Positions 27,453 to 36,135 of a stretch of 64,000 nucleotides of DNA are shown in pieces. The translations under genes and the position numbers were made by a program. The DNA is from Spirochaetota bacterium (GTDB lineage: Bacteria > Spirochaetota > UBA4802 > JAKQUI01): assembly GCA_029562645.1 (NCBI GenBank), contig JAKQUI010000048.1:413217-477216 (forward strand). The letters run 5' to 3'. The notes under the pieces are model-generated. The model made no database searches, was not told the DNA's origin, and saw only the letters and a program-made list of their open reading frames with translations. Numbering within the stretch: the first letter of the stretch is position 1; every line of letters starts with the position of its first letter.

Positions 27453-28682
27453 TCAGCCGTTCTTGAAGTGCAGGCGAACCTTGTCCAGGATATACTGCGA
27501 TGCGTAAAAGCGGACCCGCTCGCGGTCCATCTTGATGTATCGCGTGAAGGTATCCACGCCCTTGGGCGAGGCGAACCCGAAGCAGACCATGCCCACCGGC
27601 TTCTCGTCGGTTCCGCCGCCGGGTCCGGCGACGCCGCTGGCGGAGATGCCGATATCGGTCCCGAAGCGTTTCCGTGCCGCAGCGGCCATCTCCCCGGCGA
27701 CCTCCTCGCTCACCGCCCCGCAGCGCTGCAGGGTCGCGGCGCTCACGTCCAGGATCTCGATCTTGGCCTCGTTGCCATAAGCGACAACGCCGCCGCGAAA
27801 CACCGCCGAGGATCCGGGAACGTCCGTGATGCGCTTGGCGATCAGCCCGCCGGTGCACGACTCGGCGACGCCGATGGTGGCGCTCGCTTCAGTGAGGAGC
27901 TTCACGAGCTCCATCTCCAGCGACTCCGAGTCCGGATCGAGCAGCCGGTCCTTAAATACGCGCCGCGCCTCCGACATGATGGCCCACCGGTCGAGCCGCC
28001 CCGCCCCGCGCTTCACGAAGGAGATATTGTTCATCCCCGGGACGGCCGTGACCCCCCAGGTCATCTCGTCGAAAGGAAGGTCCATCTTCTTGATGAGCTC
28101 GTTCACCTCGGACTCGCGCATGAGGACGACGCGCAGGAAGAAGTTTTCGCGCACCCCCGCCTGGTGCTCCCATAGCAGAAACGGAAGGACCTTTCCGTCG
28201 AACATGAGCTGCATCTCCCGGGGCACTCCCGGCATGGCAATGATGATCTTCTCCCCGTGGCGGATCGCATACCCCGGCGCGAGTCCGTACTCATTGTCGA
28301 ACACCTCGGCGCCCTCCGGGACCGTGACCATGCGAACGTCGTTCTCCAGCTCCCGGCGCTTCATGAACTTCAGGAAGGACTTGAGCCGCTCGTAGGCGGG
28401 CTCGTGCACGCGCGCCCCGCAGTCGAAGATCCGCTGCAGCACGCGAAACGTGTAATCGTCCTCGGTGGAGCCCAGACCGCCGGTCACGATCACCACGTCG
28501 GCCCGGCCGACCGCCTGGCGGATGCACAGCTCAAGATCGTCCGGAACGTCACCGGCGGTGAGGTGCAGCACCACCTGGAAGTCGGTGCGAAAGAATTCCC
28601 GGCTCATGTAGTACGCGTTCTCATCCTGCACGCTGCCGTAGACCAGCTCGTTGCCTGTCGATACGATGGCGACATCCTTCAT
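27453..28682 (-). CDS. cinA: CinA-type nicotinamide-nucleotide amidase / ADP-ribose pyrophosphatase
   Basis: 409 residues, two domains. The N-terminal COG1058 domain (about 1-170) has STGNELVYGSVQDENAYY, VIVTGGLGSTEDDYT and AMPGVPREMQLMF. A middle region links to the C-terminal PncC-type amidase domain (about 250-405), with VAESCTGGLIAKRITDVPGS and SGVAGPGGGTDEKPVG. Together these recycle pyridine nucleotides: the C-domain deamidates NMN. The name comes from competence-induced A, but nothing here indicates natural transformation. 16 bases downstream of argS. Confidence 0.9.
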   Translation of the reverse strand: MKDVAIVSTGNELVYGSVQDENAYYMSREFFRTDFQVVLHLTAGDVPDDLELCIRQAVGRADVVIVTGGLGSTEDDYTFRVLQRIFDCGARVHEPAYERLKSFLKFMKRRELENDVRMVTVPEGAEVFDNEYGLAPGYAIRHGEKIIIAMPGVPREMQLMFDGKVLPFLLWEHQAGVRENFFLRVVLMRESEVNELIKKMDLPFDEMTWGVTAVPGMNNISFVKRGAGRLDRWAIMSEARRVFKDRLLDPDSESLEMELVKLLTEASATIGVAESCTGGLIAKRITDVPGSSAVFRGGVVAYGNEAKIEILDVSAATLQRCGAVSEEVAGEMAAAARKRFGTDIGISASGVAGPGGGTDEKPVGMVCFGFASPKGVDTFTRYIKMDRERVRFYASQYILDKVRLHFKNG

Positions 28683-28698
28683 AGCCGTCTCCCGGGGG

Positions 28699-30366
28699 TC
28701 ACATCCGTTCGGGCGCCGTCACGCCGAGCAGGCGAAGGCCGTTGCGCATGACAATGCGCACGGCGTCGCAAAGCGCCAGATAGGTGTTGGTGGTCACCGG
28801 ATCATCGGAGATGACGCGGTGTTCCGTGTAAAAGCGGTGATACTGCTGCGCAAAGCGCAGCAGGTAATTGGCGATACGATGCGGCTCGCACTGGGTCGCG
28901 GCGTCGACGATCTCCTCCGGAAACCGCGCGATGAGCTTCAGGAGCGCCACCGCCTCGCGGTTTTGAAGCGGCTCCCGGTCGACGGCGCCGGGCGTATAGG
29001 CGACGCCGCGCTTCTCCGCCTCGCGGAAGATGGAGCAGATGCGCGCATGCGCGTATTGCAGATAGAAGACCGGGTTCTCCGAGCTCTCGCGCTTGGCCAG
29101 CGCCAGGTCGAAATCCAGATGGCTCTCCAGCGAGCGCATCACGAAAAAGTAGCGCGCAACGTCCACCCCGATCTCGTCGATGAGCTCGCGCATCGTGGAG
29201 AACTGCCCCAAGCGCTTGGACATCTTCACGATCTCGCCCTCCATGATCAGGTTCACCTGCTGGGCGATGAGGATGCTGAAGCGCCCCGCGGGCGCGCCCA
29301 GCGCCGTCATGGCGCCGGCAAGGCGCGCGATGTAGCCGTGGTGGTCGGGGCCCCAGACGTCGATGATCCGGTCGTAGCCGCGCTCCAGCTTGTCCCGATG
29401 ATATGCGATATCCGCGAGCAAATAGGTGGGGCGGCCGTCGTCGCGCACCACCACGCGGTCCTTTTCGTCGCCATAGGCGGTCGCGACAAAGAGCTTCTTG
29501 CCTTCCTCCTCGCGGAGCACGCCCCGCGCGCCGAGGAGCTCGGAGGTCCGCTCCACCGCGCCGGACTCATGGAGCGTTTTTTCGCTGAACCAGCGCGCGA
29601 ATCGCACATTGAAGCGTGCGAGATCCTCGCGCTGGCCGGCGACATTGTACGCGACGGCCTTCTCGGCCATGTAGGCGATGCGCGCCTCGTCGTCCGGGAG
29701 CGACTCCACCTCGGCGGCGTGCTGCTCGCGCACGTGGCGGGCGATGTCCTTCACGTACTCGCCGTGATAGCCGTCCTCGGGGAACGCCACGGCCTCGCCG
29801 GCAAGCTCGCGATAGCGACACAGGACCGAACGGCCCAGGAGCGTCACCTGGTTGCCGTAATCATTCACGTAGAACTCTCGATCCACGGTCGCACCGGTCG
29901 CCTCGTAGAGGTTGGCGATGGAGTCGCCCAGCGCGGCGGCGCGCGCGGAAACGATGTTCAGGGGACCGGTTGGGTTTGCGGATACGAACTCGATATTGAC
30001 GCGAAACGGCGTCGCGCGCGTCGTGCGGCCGTATCCGTCCCCCTCGGCGAGGACGCGTGACAGGTTGTTCGCAAGCGAATCGAACGACACGAAGAGGTTG
30101 ATGAATCCGGGCTTGACGACCTCCACGCGCTCGACCAGCGGCGCCTTCCCCACGTACTCCTGCAGGATGGCGCCGATCTCGAGCGGCGACTTGCGCAGGA
30201 CCCGGGCCGATTCCATCGCAATGGGCGTGGCGTAATCGCCGAAGCGCTCGTCCTTGGGATACTCCACCTTGACGAAGGGAAGCTCCGCGTCGGGCAGCTT
30301 TCCGTCACGGATCGCGCTTTGGAGCGATTCACGGATCAGTTGTTCAATCTCGTCCTTGACGTTCAC
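28699..30366 (-). CDS. argS: Arginine--tRNA ligase with a non-canonical HIGH motif
   Basis: 555 residues. Order: N-terminal Arg-tRNA synthetase domain (about 1-95), class I catalytic core, DALR anticodon-binding C-terminus (about 435-555). VEFVSANPTGPL and FYVNDYGNQV flank the ATP site normally. The signature normally written HVGHGR reads NIVSAR (Asn137-Ile-Val-Ser140, codons 29958-29947), so both HIGH histidines are absent. The second signature, IVKMSKRLGQFSTM, is present. The start is a GTG at 30366 with GAGG 6 bases upstream; a TTG at 30378 is less likely. A perfect TTGACA (30431-30426, minus strand) lies upstream but lacks a clear -10. First gene of the argS-cinA-TPR-aroQ run. Confidence 0.92.
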   Translation of the reverse strand: MNVKDEIEQLIRESLQSAIRDGKLPDAELPFVKVEYPKDERFGDYATPIAMESARVLRKSPLEIGAILQEYVGKAPLVERVEVVKPGFINLFVSFDSLANNLSRVLAEGDGYGRTTRATPFRVNIEFVSANPTGPLNIVSARAAALGDSIANLYEATGATVDREFYVNDYGNQVTLLGRSVLCRYRELAGEAVAFPEDGYHGEYVKDIARHVREQHAAEVESLPDDEARIAYMAEKAVAYNVAGQREDLARFNVRFARWFSEKTLHESGAVERTSELLGARGVLREEEGKKLFVATAYGDEKDRVVVRDDGRPTYLLADIAYHRDKLERGYDRIIDVWGPDHHGYIARLAGAMTALGAPAGRFSILIAQQVNLIMEGEIVKMSKRLGQFSTMRELIDEIGVDVARYFFVMRSLESHLDFDLALAKRESSENPVFYLQYAHARICSIFREAEKRGVAYTPGAVDREPLQNREAVALLKLIARFPEEIVDAATQCEPHRIANYLLRFAQQYHRFYTEHRVISDDPVTTNTYLALCDAVRIVMRNGLRLLGVTAPERM

Positions 30367-30504
30367 ACGATACCTCAAACATTATCATACATATTCCCAA
30401 AAAATGTCGGAATTGAAAATATTTTTGTCAACCATTAAATAAAAAACTTGATAAATAGCCATTCGCGCTGTAGCGATTGAGCATACACACACCAGGAGAC
30501 GACC

Positions 30505-32499
30505 ATGTCAATCCTCAATGTCCTGAAAAAGAACTTTTTCGGCGTGTTTGTCGCGATGCTCACCTTCCTCGTTCTTACCGTCGTATATCTCAAAACGCCG
30601 CTGCTGGACCTGGCCGAGACCGGAACGGTCAACTTCCGATTCTATCTCCGCGATCCCATGCAGGACACGAACCAGATACAGGCGGGCGTGACCACCTACA
30701 CCCCCAATCCCCGCGCGCGCGAGGACATCGTCATCCTGGGGATCGACCTGAACACCATCCGCAGCTTCACCCAGGAGAATGTCTTCTGGCCGTTCCCGTG
30801 GAACGTGCACGCGAAATTCGTTTCGTATGTCGCGTCGGGAAACCCGAAAGCGATCTTCTTCGACATCATGTTCGTGGACCACAAGCCGTTCGAGAAGGAG
30901 CTGGCCGACGCCATCCGCAAGGCCGGCAACGTCTACGTTGACTACGCCTTCGAGGAGGAAAAGAAGCATACGAAGGTCCCCGACCTTGCCGAGCGCATGG
31001 AGGCGCTCGCGCGGTTTCGCCTGCCGCTCGATCCGAAGGACGCCTCCCCCACGTGGCCGGGTGAGATCGAGCCGCCCACCCCGCTTATCGCGAATGCCGC
31101 CCGCGGCGTGGGCTTCGCGAACGTGAAGCCCGACCCCGACCACGTGAATCGCACCATGCCGCTTCTGATCAAACACGAGGGCCACTACTATCCCAACCCC
31201 GACCTGCTGATCGTGATGGACTACTTCGGGATCGGCGCGAAGGACGTCGAGATACGGATGGGGAAGCACATCAGGCTCAAGAACCTGCCCGCGGAGAAGA
31301 TGGCCAAGCCGAACGCCGCGCGTGAGATCGTCATCCCCATCGACGAAACGGGGCGCATGGACATCAACTTCATCGGCGCGCACGGAAGCTTCAAGAACTA
31401 CCCCTACTACTACTTCCATCGCGGCGGCACCATGGACAATAAGTCGCTCGAGAAGAAGATCGTCCTGGTGGCCGCCTACGCCGCGACGGGGGTCGCGAGC
31501 GACATGCACGGATCGCCCTACGGGACGCTCTACGGCATCGAGCACCACGCCAGCGCCATTAACACGATCCTCAACCAGGACTTCATCGTGAAACTGGCCG
31601 CCTGGCAGAACCTGCTCATCATGCTCGCGATCGCCCTGCTGCTGGGCTTGCTCCTCACGCGCTTGTCCATTATCAAGTCCACCGTCCTCACGGTCGTGCT
31701 GATCGCGGGCTACGCCGTCGCGGGGTATCTCTTCTTCGAGTTCAGGAATGTCATCGTCGCCTACGCCACGCCCATCATACAGATGGCCACGACGTTCACC
31801 TTCATCATCGTCTACCGCGTGCTCACCGAGCAGAAGGAGAAGAAGTTCATCAAACAGACCTTTTCCAAGTTCGTGTCGCACTCGGTGGTCGAGGAGCTGC
31901 TGCAGGATCCGGAACGCCTCAAGCTGGGCGGCGACAAAAAGAACCTCACGGTGCTCTTCTCGGACATCCGAGGATTCACCACCATCTCCGAGCGGCTCAC
32001 GCCTGAGGCGCTCGTGGTGCACCTGAACGAGTATCTGCAGGAGATGACGGACGTCGTCTTTAAATACGACGGCACGCTGGACAAGTACGTGGGCGACGAG
32101 ATCATGGCCTTCTGGGGCGCGCCCATCCCGCAGGAGGACCACGCCCTGCGCGCCTGCCGCACGGCGCTGGAGATGATGACCAGGCTCCGCGAGCTCAACG
32201 AAAACTGGAAATCGCAGGGCAAGCCGCCGCTCGACATCGGGATCGGCATCAACACCGGCGAGATGGTCGTGGGCTTCATGGGATCGTCCTCGCGGATGGA
32301 CTACACGCTCATGGGCGACATGGTGAACCTGGGCGCGCGGCTCGAGGGAACCAACAAGGCCTATGGCACCAACATCATCATCAGCGAATTCACCTACGAG
32401 CATGTCCGCGACCACGTGATCGTGCGCGAGCTCGACCTGGTGCGGGTGAAGGGAAAACTGAAGCCCGTGAAGATCTACGAGCTATTTGAGATGAAATAG
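30505..32499 (+). CDS. CHASE2-domain adenylate cyclase
   Basis: 664 residues. One transmembrane helix (about 11-30), then an extracytoplasmic CHASE2 sensor (about 35-360: IVILGIDLNTIRSF, KAIFFDIMFVD, GVGFANVKPD), three further transmembrane helices (about 367-445) and a cytoplasmic class III cyclase domain (about 475-660). The cyclase keeps the metal-binding aspartates (FSDIRGFTTISE and YVGDEIMAFWGAP), the adenine-specifying Lys/Asp pair (LDKYVGDE, DYTLMGD) and the Asn/Arg transition-state pair (MVNLGARLEG). It should therefore make cAMP in response to an external cue. AGGAGACGACC precedes the ATG. Its last 18 bases overlap the convergent AsmA-like gene. Confidence 0.92.
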   Translation: MSILNVLKKNFFGVFVAMLTFLVLTVVYLKTPLLDLAETGTVNFRFYLRDPMQDTNQIQAGVTTYTPNPRAREDIVILGIDLNTIRSFTQENVFWPFPWNVHAKFVSYVASGNPKAIFFDIMFVDHKPFEKELADAIRKAGNVYVDYAFEEEKKHTKVPDLAERMEALARFRLPLDPKDASPTWPGEIEPPTPLIANAARGVGFANVKPDPDHVNRTMPLLIKHEGHYYPNPDLLIVMDYFGIGAKDVEIRMGKHIRLKNLPAEKMAKPNAAREIVIPIDETGRMDINFIGAHGSFKNYPYYYFHRGGTMDNKSLEKKIVLVAAYAATGVASDMHGSPYGTLYGIEHHASAINTILNQDFIVKLAAWQNLLIMLAIALLLGLLLTRLSIIKSTVLTVVLIAGYAVAGYLFFEFRNVIVAYATPIIQMATTFTFIIVYRVLTEQKEKKFIKQTFSKFVSHSVVEELLQDPERLKLGGDKKNLTVLFSDIRGFTTISERLTPEALVVHLNEYLQEMTDVVFKYDGTLDKYVGDEIMAFWGAPIPQEDHALRACRTALEMMTRLRELNENWKSQGKPPLDIGIGINTGEMVVGFMGSSSRMDYTLMGDMVNLGARLEGTNKAYGTNIIISEFTYEHVRDHVIVRELDLVRVKGKLKPVKIYELFEMK

Positions 32500-34770
32500 C
32501 GGCATGCCGCGCCGGTCGCCCGTTCCCAGAAACAGGAGCGGCCGGGACAAGACGCCCTTGACGACGGCCGGCAGGGAAACAGCGCCGGCCGTTTTATCGT
32601 CCGCATTCGTCGTAAGCTTTGCGGTAAACGGAATGGAAAGCTCCGGGCCCGTGGGGAAGGTCCCGCTCGCGTCGAGGTTCAGGACGTCCGAGGTGACGTT
32701 CAGGCGGCTCACGAAGAACTGTTCGCGCGACTGTCGCAGGGTGACCCACGCCCGAGCGACCTTGAGCGACTGAAGCGCCGTCGCGTCGATGCCGTTGTCA
32801 CGGCAGTGCGCGATCAGCGCCGACTGTATCGCCGTGCCGCTGAGCTCCGCGGGATAGACCTCGATCGATAAGGCTCCCTGGCCGTTCTCGATGAACTGCG
32901 AGGGCTTGCTCACGCTGGCTTGGTATTCGATCTCGGCGTTCATGAGGCCGCCGATGGTCCCCCGCCACCCCGCGTCCTTGGCGAACGCCCCCAGGTCCAT
33001 GTTTTTCGCCTTCGCCTTGAAGCTCATGAAGGGATAGCCGCTGGTGAAGTTGCAGAACACGTCCGCCGAATAGCCCCCCCCGTAGCCCTCGAGATTGAAG
33101 TGCTTGAGCTTGATGGAGCCATCGCTCAGGATGAGCGAGAAGAACAGGCCCCGAAGGGGGTTCGCCGGCGACAGCACCAGCGTGGTGGCCGCGCAGGTGA
33201 TCATCACGGTATTGCCGTTCACCAGCTTCCCCAGCGGCTTCTCGGGAAACGGTATCTCGTCGTAAGCATAGCGCCGGTCGTCCATGGCGAGCGCATGGAG
33301 CGCGTCGAAGGCCGCCGTCGCGAGGGGCACGAGGGCGCGCGAGGTGAGCCGATCGGAAAAGACCGACAGCATCGTCTGGGAAGCGAACGGGGTCCAGCTC
33401 TTTACGACCGACTGCACGACCACGGAGGAGCGTGAATCCCCGCTTGCGACGCTCGCGTTGCCCGCCAGCCGGTCGCCGTCGAGCCGGAGCCTGAGCGCGC
33501 CGTCGCGCATCAGGGACAGCGCCCCCTCCGGGCGGTTGCGCGCGAGGGAGAACCCATCGGCATCCAGCGAGGCGCGCACGTCGCGGGGCTGCCGCTGTGC
33601 ATGGTCGAAGATGAGACGCGCGTCCAGCCGGGCGAATCCGGCCACGTCGGTCCCGCGGAGCACGGCCAGGGACCGGGTCAAGCGCGCGAGATCGAAGCGG
33701 TTGGTCCGCAGGGCCAGATCGACGGTGCGGTCCTTCGGGAGGTTTCGATAGCGGACATCGGCGCGGCAATCGAGATTCCCGTCGTTGATCCGCACGTCCC
33801 GCAGGGTAATCTCGTTCGCGTCGTTCGAAGCCTCGATGCGTCCCCGCGCCTTGAAGGAGAGATCCGAAACCAGGGCAACGGCGCCGCTCTCGCTCGAGAC
33901 GCGCTCCGCGACGAGGTCCTCGACCTCGACCGAGGCGTCCGCGACCGAACGACCCTCGCGGGTCGCGATCTTCGCCGAAACGCCAAGGAGCCCGCGAATG
34001 AACAGGTCGCTTCGCAGGCGGCCCGCGAACAGGGGATTGAGCAGGGTGATATCCAGCCCCGCGACCTCGACCGACGCCTCCGAGTGCGGCGACTTCCCGT
34101 CATTCGGAAGTATGACCGTCCCGGAGACCCGCAAGCGGCCGGTGCCGACGTCCGCGCCCCGATGCGGCTGCAGTTTTCCGGATACCCGATACCGGACATT
34201 CTCGCCATCGATACGAACAGCGATGTCCGTCGCTTCGGACTGCAGGACGAGCGCATCGTCCTCCTGCATGTCGCGATAGACCAGCCGGGAATCGAAAATA
34301 TCGACCAGGAAGCTCCGGCGGTTGATTTCGGGTATCTCAGCGAGGGGACGCGACAGGACGAAGAGGCGCTTGAAATTGTCCGCGTAGGAGACCCCGGCGC
34401 GTTTCATGAGCGTGACCTCCGCGCCCCGGAACGTGACGCCGTGCACCACGATCGACCGGGAAAGCAGCGACACAAACGAGGTGTCGATCACGGCGCGCTC
34501 GCACTTGACGAGGCTCACGTTGTCGTTGAAATCGCTGGTGTGCGACACATTGAGCCCGGTGACGATGATGTTCCCGGATATGTCGACGAAGGCGTCGTCG
34601 AAGCGGATGGCCTTGTTGAAATTCTGCCGAATGAAGCCGACCAGCGTGTCCTTGACCATGCGGTCGGGGAAAAAGACATAGGTGAACGCGTTGAACCCGA
34701 TCACATACAGCGACAGCAGGGCGACCAGGACCACGATGACGATGAAGATAATCCGTTTTTTGAGGACCAT
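32482..34770 (-). CDS. AsmA-like envelope protein
   Basis: 762 residues. A single N-terminal transmembrane helix (about 7-30) is followed by an entirely extracytoplasmic beta-rich body. The pattern of short strands with FVDISGNIIVTGLNVSH, VDIFDSRLVYRD, LQPHRGADVG and LKHFNLEGYGGGYSADVFCNF is that of AsmA/YhdP-type proteins. These form long grooved rods thought to carry phospholipid to the outer membrane. Similarity is by pattern rather than strict motif, so the specific subfamily is open. Its 3' end overlaps the cyclase gene tail to tail. The short upstream gap is divergent with the DHH gene. Confidence 0.65.
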   Translation of the reverse strand: MVLKKRIIFIVIVVLVALLSLYVIGFNAFTYVFFPDRMVKDTLVGFIRQNFNKAIRFDDAFVDISGNIIVTGLNVSHTSDFNDNVSLVKCERAVIDTSFVSLLSRSIVVHGVTFRGAEVTLMKRAGVSYADNFKRLFVLSRPLAEIPEINRRSFLVDIFDSRLVYRDMQEDDALVLQSEATDIAVRIDGENVRYRVSGKLQPHRGADVGTGRLRVSGTVILPNDGKSPHSEASVEVAGLDITLLNPLFAGRLRSDLFIRGLLGVSAKIATREGRSVADASVEVEDLVAERVSSESGAVALVSDLSFKARGRIEASNDANEITLRDVRINDGNLDCRADVRYRNLPKDRTVDLALRTNRFDLARLTRSLAVLRGTDVAGFARLDARLIFDHAQRQPRDVRASLDADGFSLARNRPEGALSLMRDGALRLRLDGDRLAGNASVASGDSRSSVVVQSVVKSWTPFASQTMLSVFSDRLTSRALVPLATAAFDALHALAMDDRRYAYDEIPFPEKPLGKLVNGNTVMITCAATTLVLSPANPLRGLFFSLILSDGSIKLKHFNLEGYGGGYSADVFCNFTSGYPFMSFKAKAKNMDLGAFAKDAGWRGTIGGLMNAEIEYQASVSKPSQFIENGQGALSIEVYPAELSGTAIQSALIAHCRDNGIDATALQSLKVARAWVTLRQSREQFFVSRLNVTSDVLNLDASGTFPTGPELSIPFTAKLTTNADDKTAGAVSLPAVVKGVLSRPLLFLGTGDRRGMPLFHLK

Positions 34771-34884
34771 GTCTGCAGATTCCGCGACTGTTTTTGCGCC
34801 CGACGGGTCGCTCTGGTAGTATTCGCCGCACCGTGCGCCCGCCGCAAGCCTTTTTTAGCGTCTTGATCGCGTCCGGAGGTTTTT

Positions 34885-34912
34885 TTGACTGCGGGAAAAA
34901 ATATTTTCTATT
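34885..34912 (+). promoter_or_regulatory. Weak candidate promoter for the DHH phosphoesterase gene
   Basis: TTGACT (34885-34890) is followed after 16 bases by TCTATT (34907-34912), in an AT-rich patch just before the gene. The -10 is poor, and the leader would be only about 16 bases. A second TTGACT at 34911-34916 is too close to the ATG to serve. Confidence 0.3.
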
Positions 34913-34934
34913 GACTTTTTCATAAAAGAGCGCC

Positions 34935-36125
34935 ATGCTCATTTGCAGCGGACCCATAGGCGACATAATGCTCAAGCAACCGATAACCCGCATCCGGGAC
35001 AAGAACCGGATCATCAACAACATCATCAACGTCATGAGCGAACACAAGACCTTCCTGGTCCTGGGGCACACCAGCCCGGACGAGGATTGCGTCTCGTCGA
35101 TGGTCGCCATCGCGCTGCTCCTCAACCGATTCGACAAGGCGGTCACCATCAACATCGCGAAAAAGACCCACGACAACGTGAGCTACCTGCTTCGCATCTG
35201 CAAGTTCAATGCGATCAAGATCGTGCACAATCCGTCGAAGCTCCCCCGCACGCCCGACACCGTGATCATCTGCGACACCGCGAAGCGCTCCATGCTCGAG
35301 CGCTCGAAGGCGATCGACAAGCTGCTGGCCGACCCGAAGATCATCAAGATCGAGATCGACCACCATATCGCCGGGGACAGCGAACACCTGGGCGACCCCG
35401 ACTACGCGCTGGTCACCGCGGCCTCGTCAGCCTCGGAACTGGTGGGGCTCATCGGCCTGAAGCTCAAGGGGCGGCGGGACGTGCTCTCGCGGTTCATGGT
35501 GCTCGATCCGCTGTCGCGCAACTTCGTGCTCGCGGTCATCACCGGCATCATCGGCGACACGCAGAAGGGACGCTACCTCAAGTCGCGCCGGGAAAAGCGC
35601 TACTACGACATCTTCACGTGCATGTTCGAGGACATCCTAATGAAATCGACGGTGCGCGAGACCAACTTCTTCAAGATCGACGACGTCTTCTACGAGCTCT
35701 ACAACCTCTCCGTGAAGGAGGACGAGTGCTACAAGTCGCTGGAGAACCGGCATGGGCTCAACGGCCGTGTCGCCAGCATGGTGCTCGGCCGCGAGGAGGT
35801 GCAAGCCCTCAAGGAGCGTTTCGACGACGAGATCGTCATATCGGTCTTCCGGGCGCTGGCGAACAACATGGCCGAGGAGAGCGGCGGCGTGAGCCTGATC
35901 GCCTACTACGACCTGGACCCCGCCTCGGGGCTGGTGCAGTTCCGCATGCGCCGCAGCCACTCGTACAAGGACTTCGACCTGCGCACGGTGATGGACATCT
36001 TCGGCATTACGAACGGGGGCGGTCATGAGGGGGCCATCGGCTTCCGGCTGCCCGAGGAGCTCGTGCCGGACCCGGCGCGCTACGTCGCGGAGATGATCGA
36101 GCGCCTCAACCGGGAGCTCGGCTGA
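34935..36125 (+). CDS. DHH/DHHA1-family phosphoesterase
   Basis: 396 residues. The N-terminal DHH domain has GHTSPDEDCVSSMVA (metal motif), VIICDTAKRS and EIDHHIAGDS, the DHH-type signature itself. The C-terminal DHHA1 domain ends with TNGGGHEGAIGFRLP, the GGGH substrate motif. Relatives are NrnA-type oligoribonucleases, pAp phosphatases and cyclic-dinucleotide (c-di-AMP, pApA) phosphodiesterases; the sequence does not separate these. A middle insert of about 60 residues (about 215-280) is charged and variable. ATGs at 34935 and 34968 are both possible; AAGAG favours the first. It ends 10 bases from the convergent SpoIIE-like gene. Confidence 0.85.
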   Translation: MLICSGPIGDIMLKQPITRIRDKNRIINNIINVMSEHKTFLVLGHTSPDEDCVSSMVAIALLLNRFDKAVTINIAKKTHDNVSYLLRICKFNAIKIVHNPSKLPRTPDTVIICDTAKRSMLERSKAIDKLLADPKIIKIEIDHHIAGDSEHLGDPDYALVTAASSASELVGLIGLKLKGRRDVLSRFMVLDPLSRNFVLAVITGIIGDTQKGRYLKSRREKRYYDIFTCMFEDILMKSTVRETNFFKIDDVFYELYNLSVKEDECYKSLENRHGLNGRVASMVLGREEVQALKERFDDEIVISVFRALANNMAEESGGVSLIAYYDLDPASGLVQFRMRRSHSYKDFDLRTVMDIFGITNGGGHEGAIGFRLPEELVPDPARYVAEMIERLNRELG

Positions 36126-36135
36126 GGCGCCCCGG

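Noticed and set aside
25505..27466. A long plus-strand frame opposite the TPR protein
   Set aside because: The minus-strand product has a signal peptide and regular TPRs; the plus-strand frame shows neither.
30421..30460. Promoter for the CHASE2 cyclase from TTGTCA and GATAAA
   Set aside because: The spacing of 19 bases and weak -10 make it indistinguishable from chance in AT-rich DNA.
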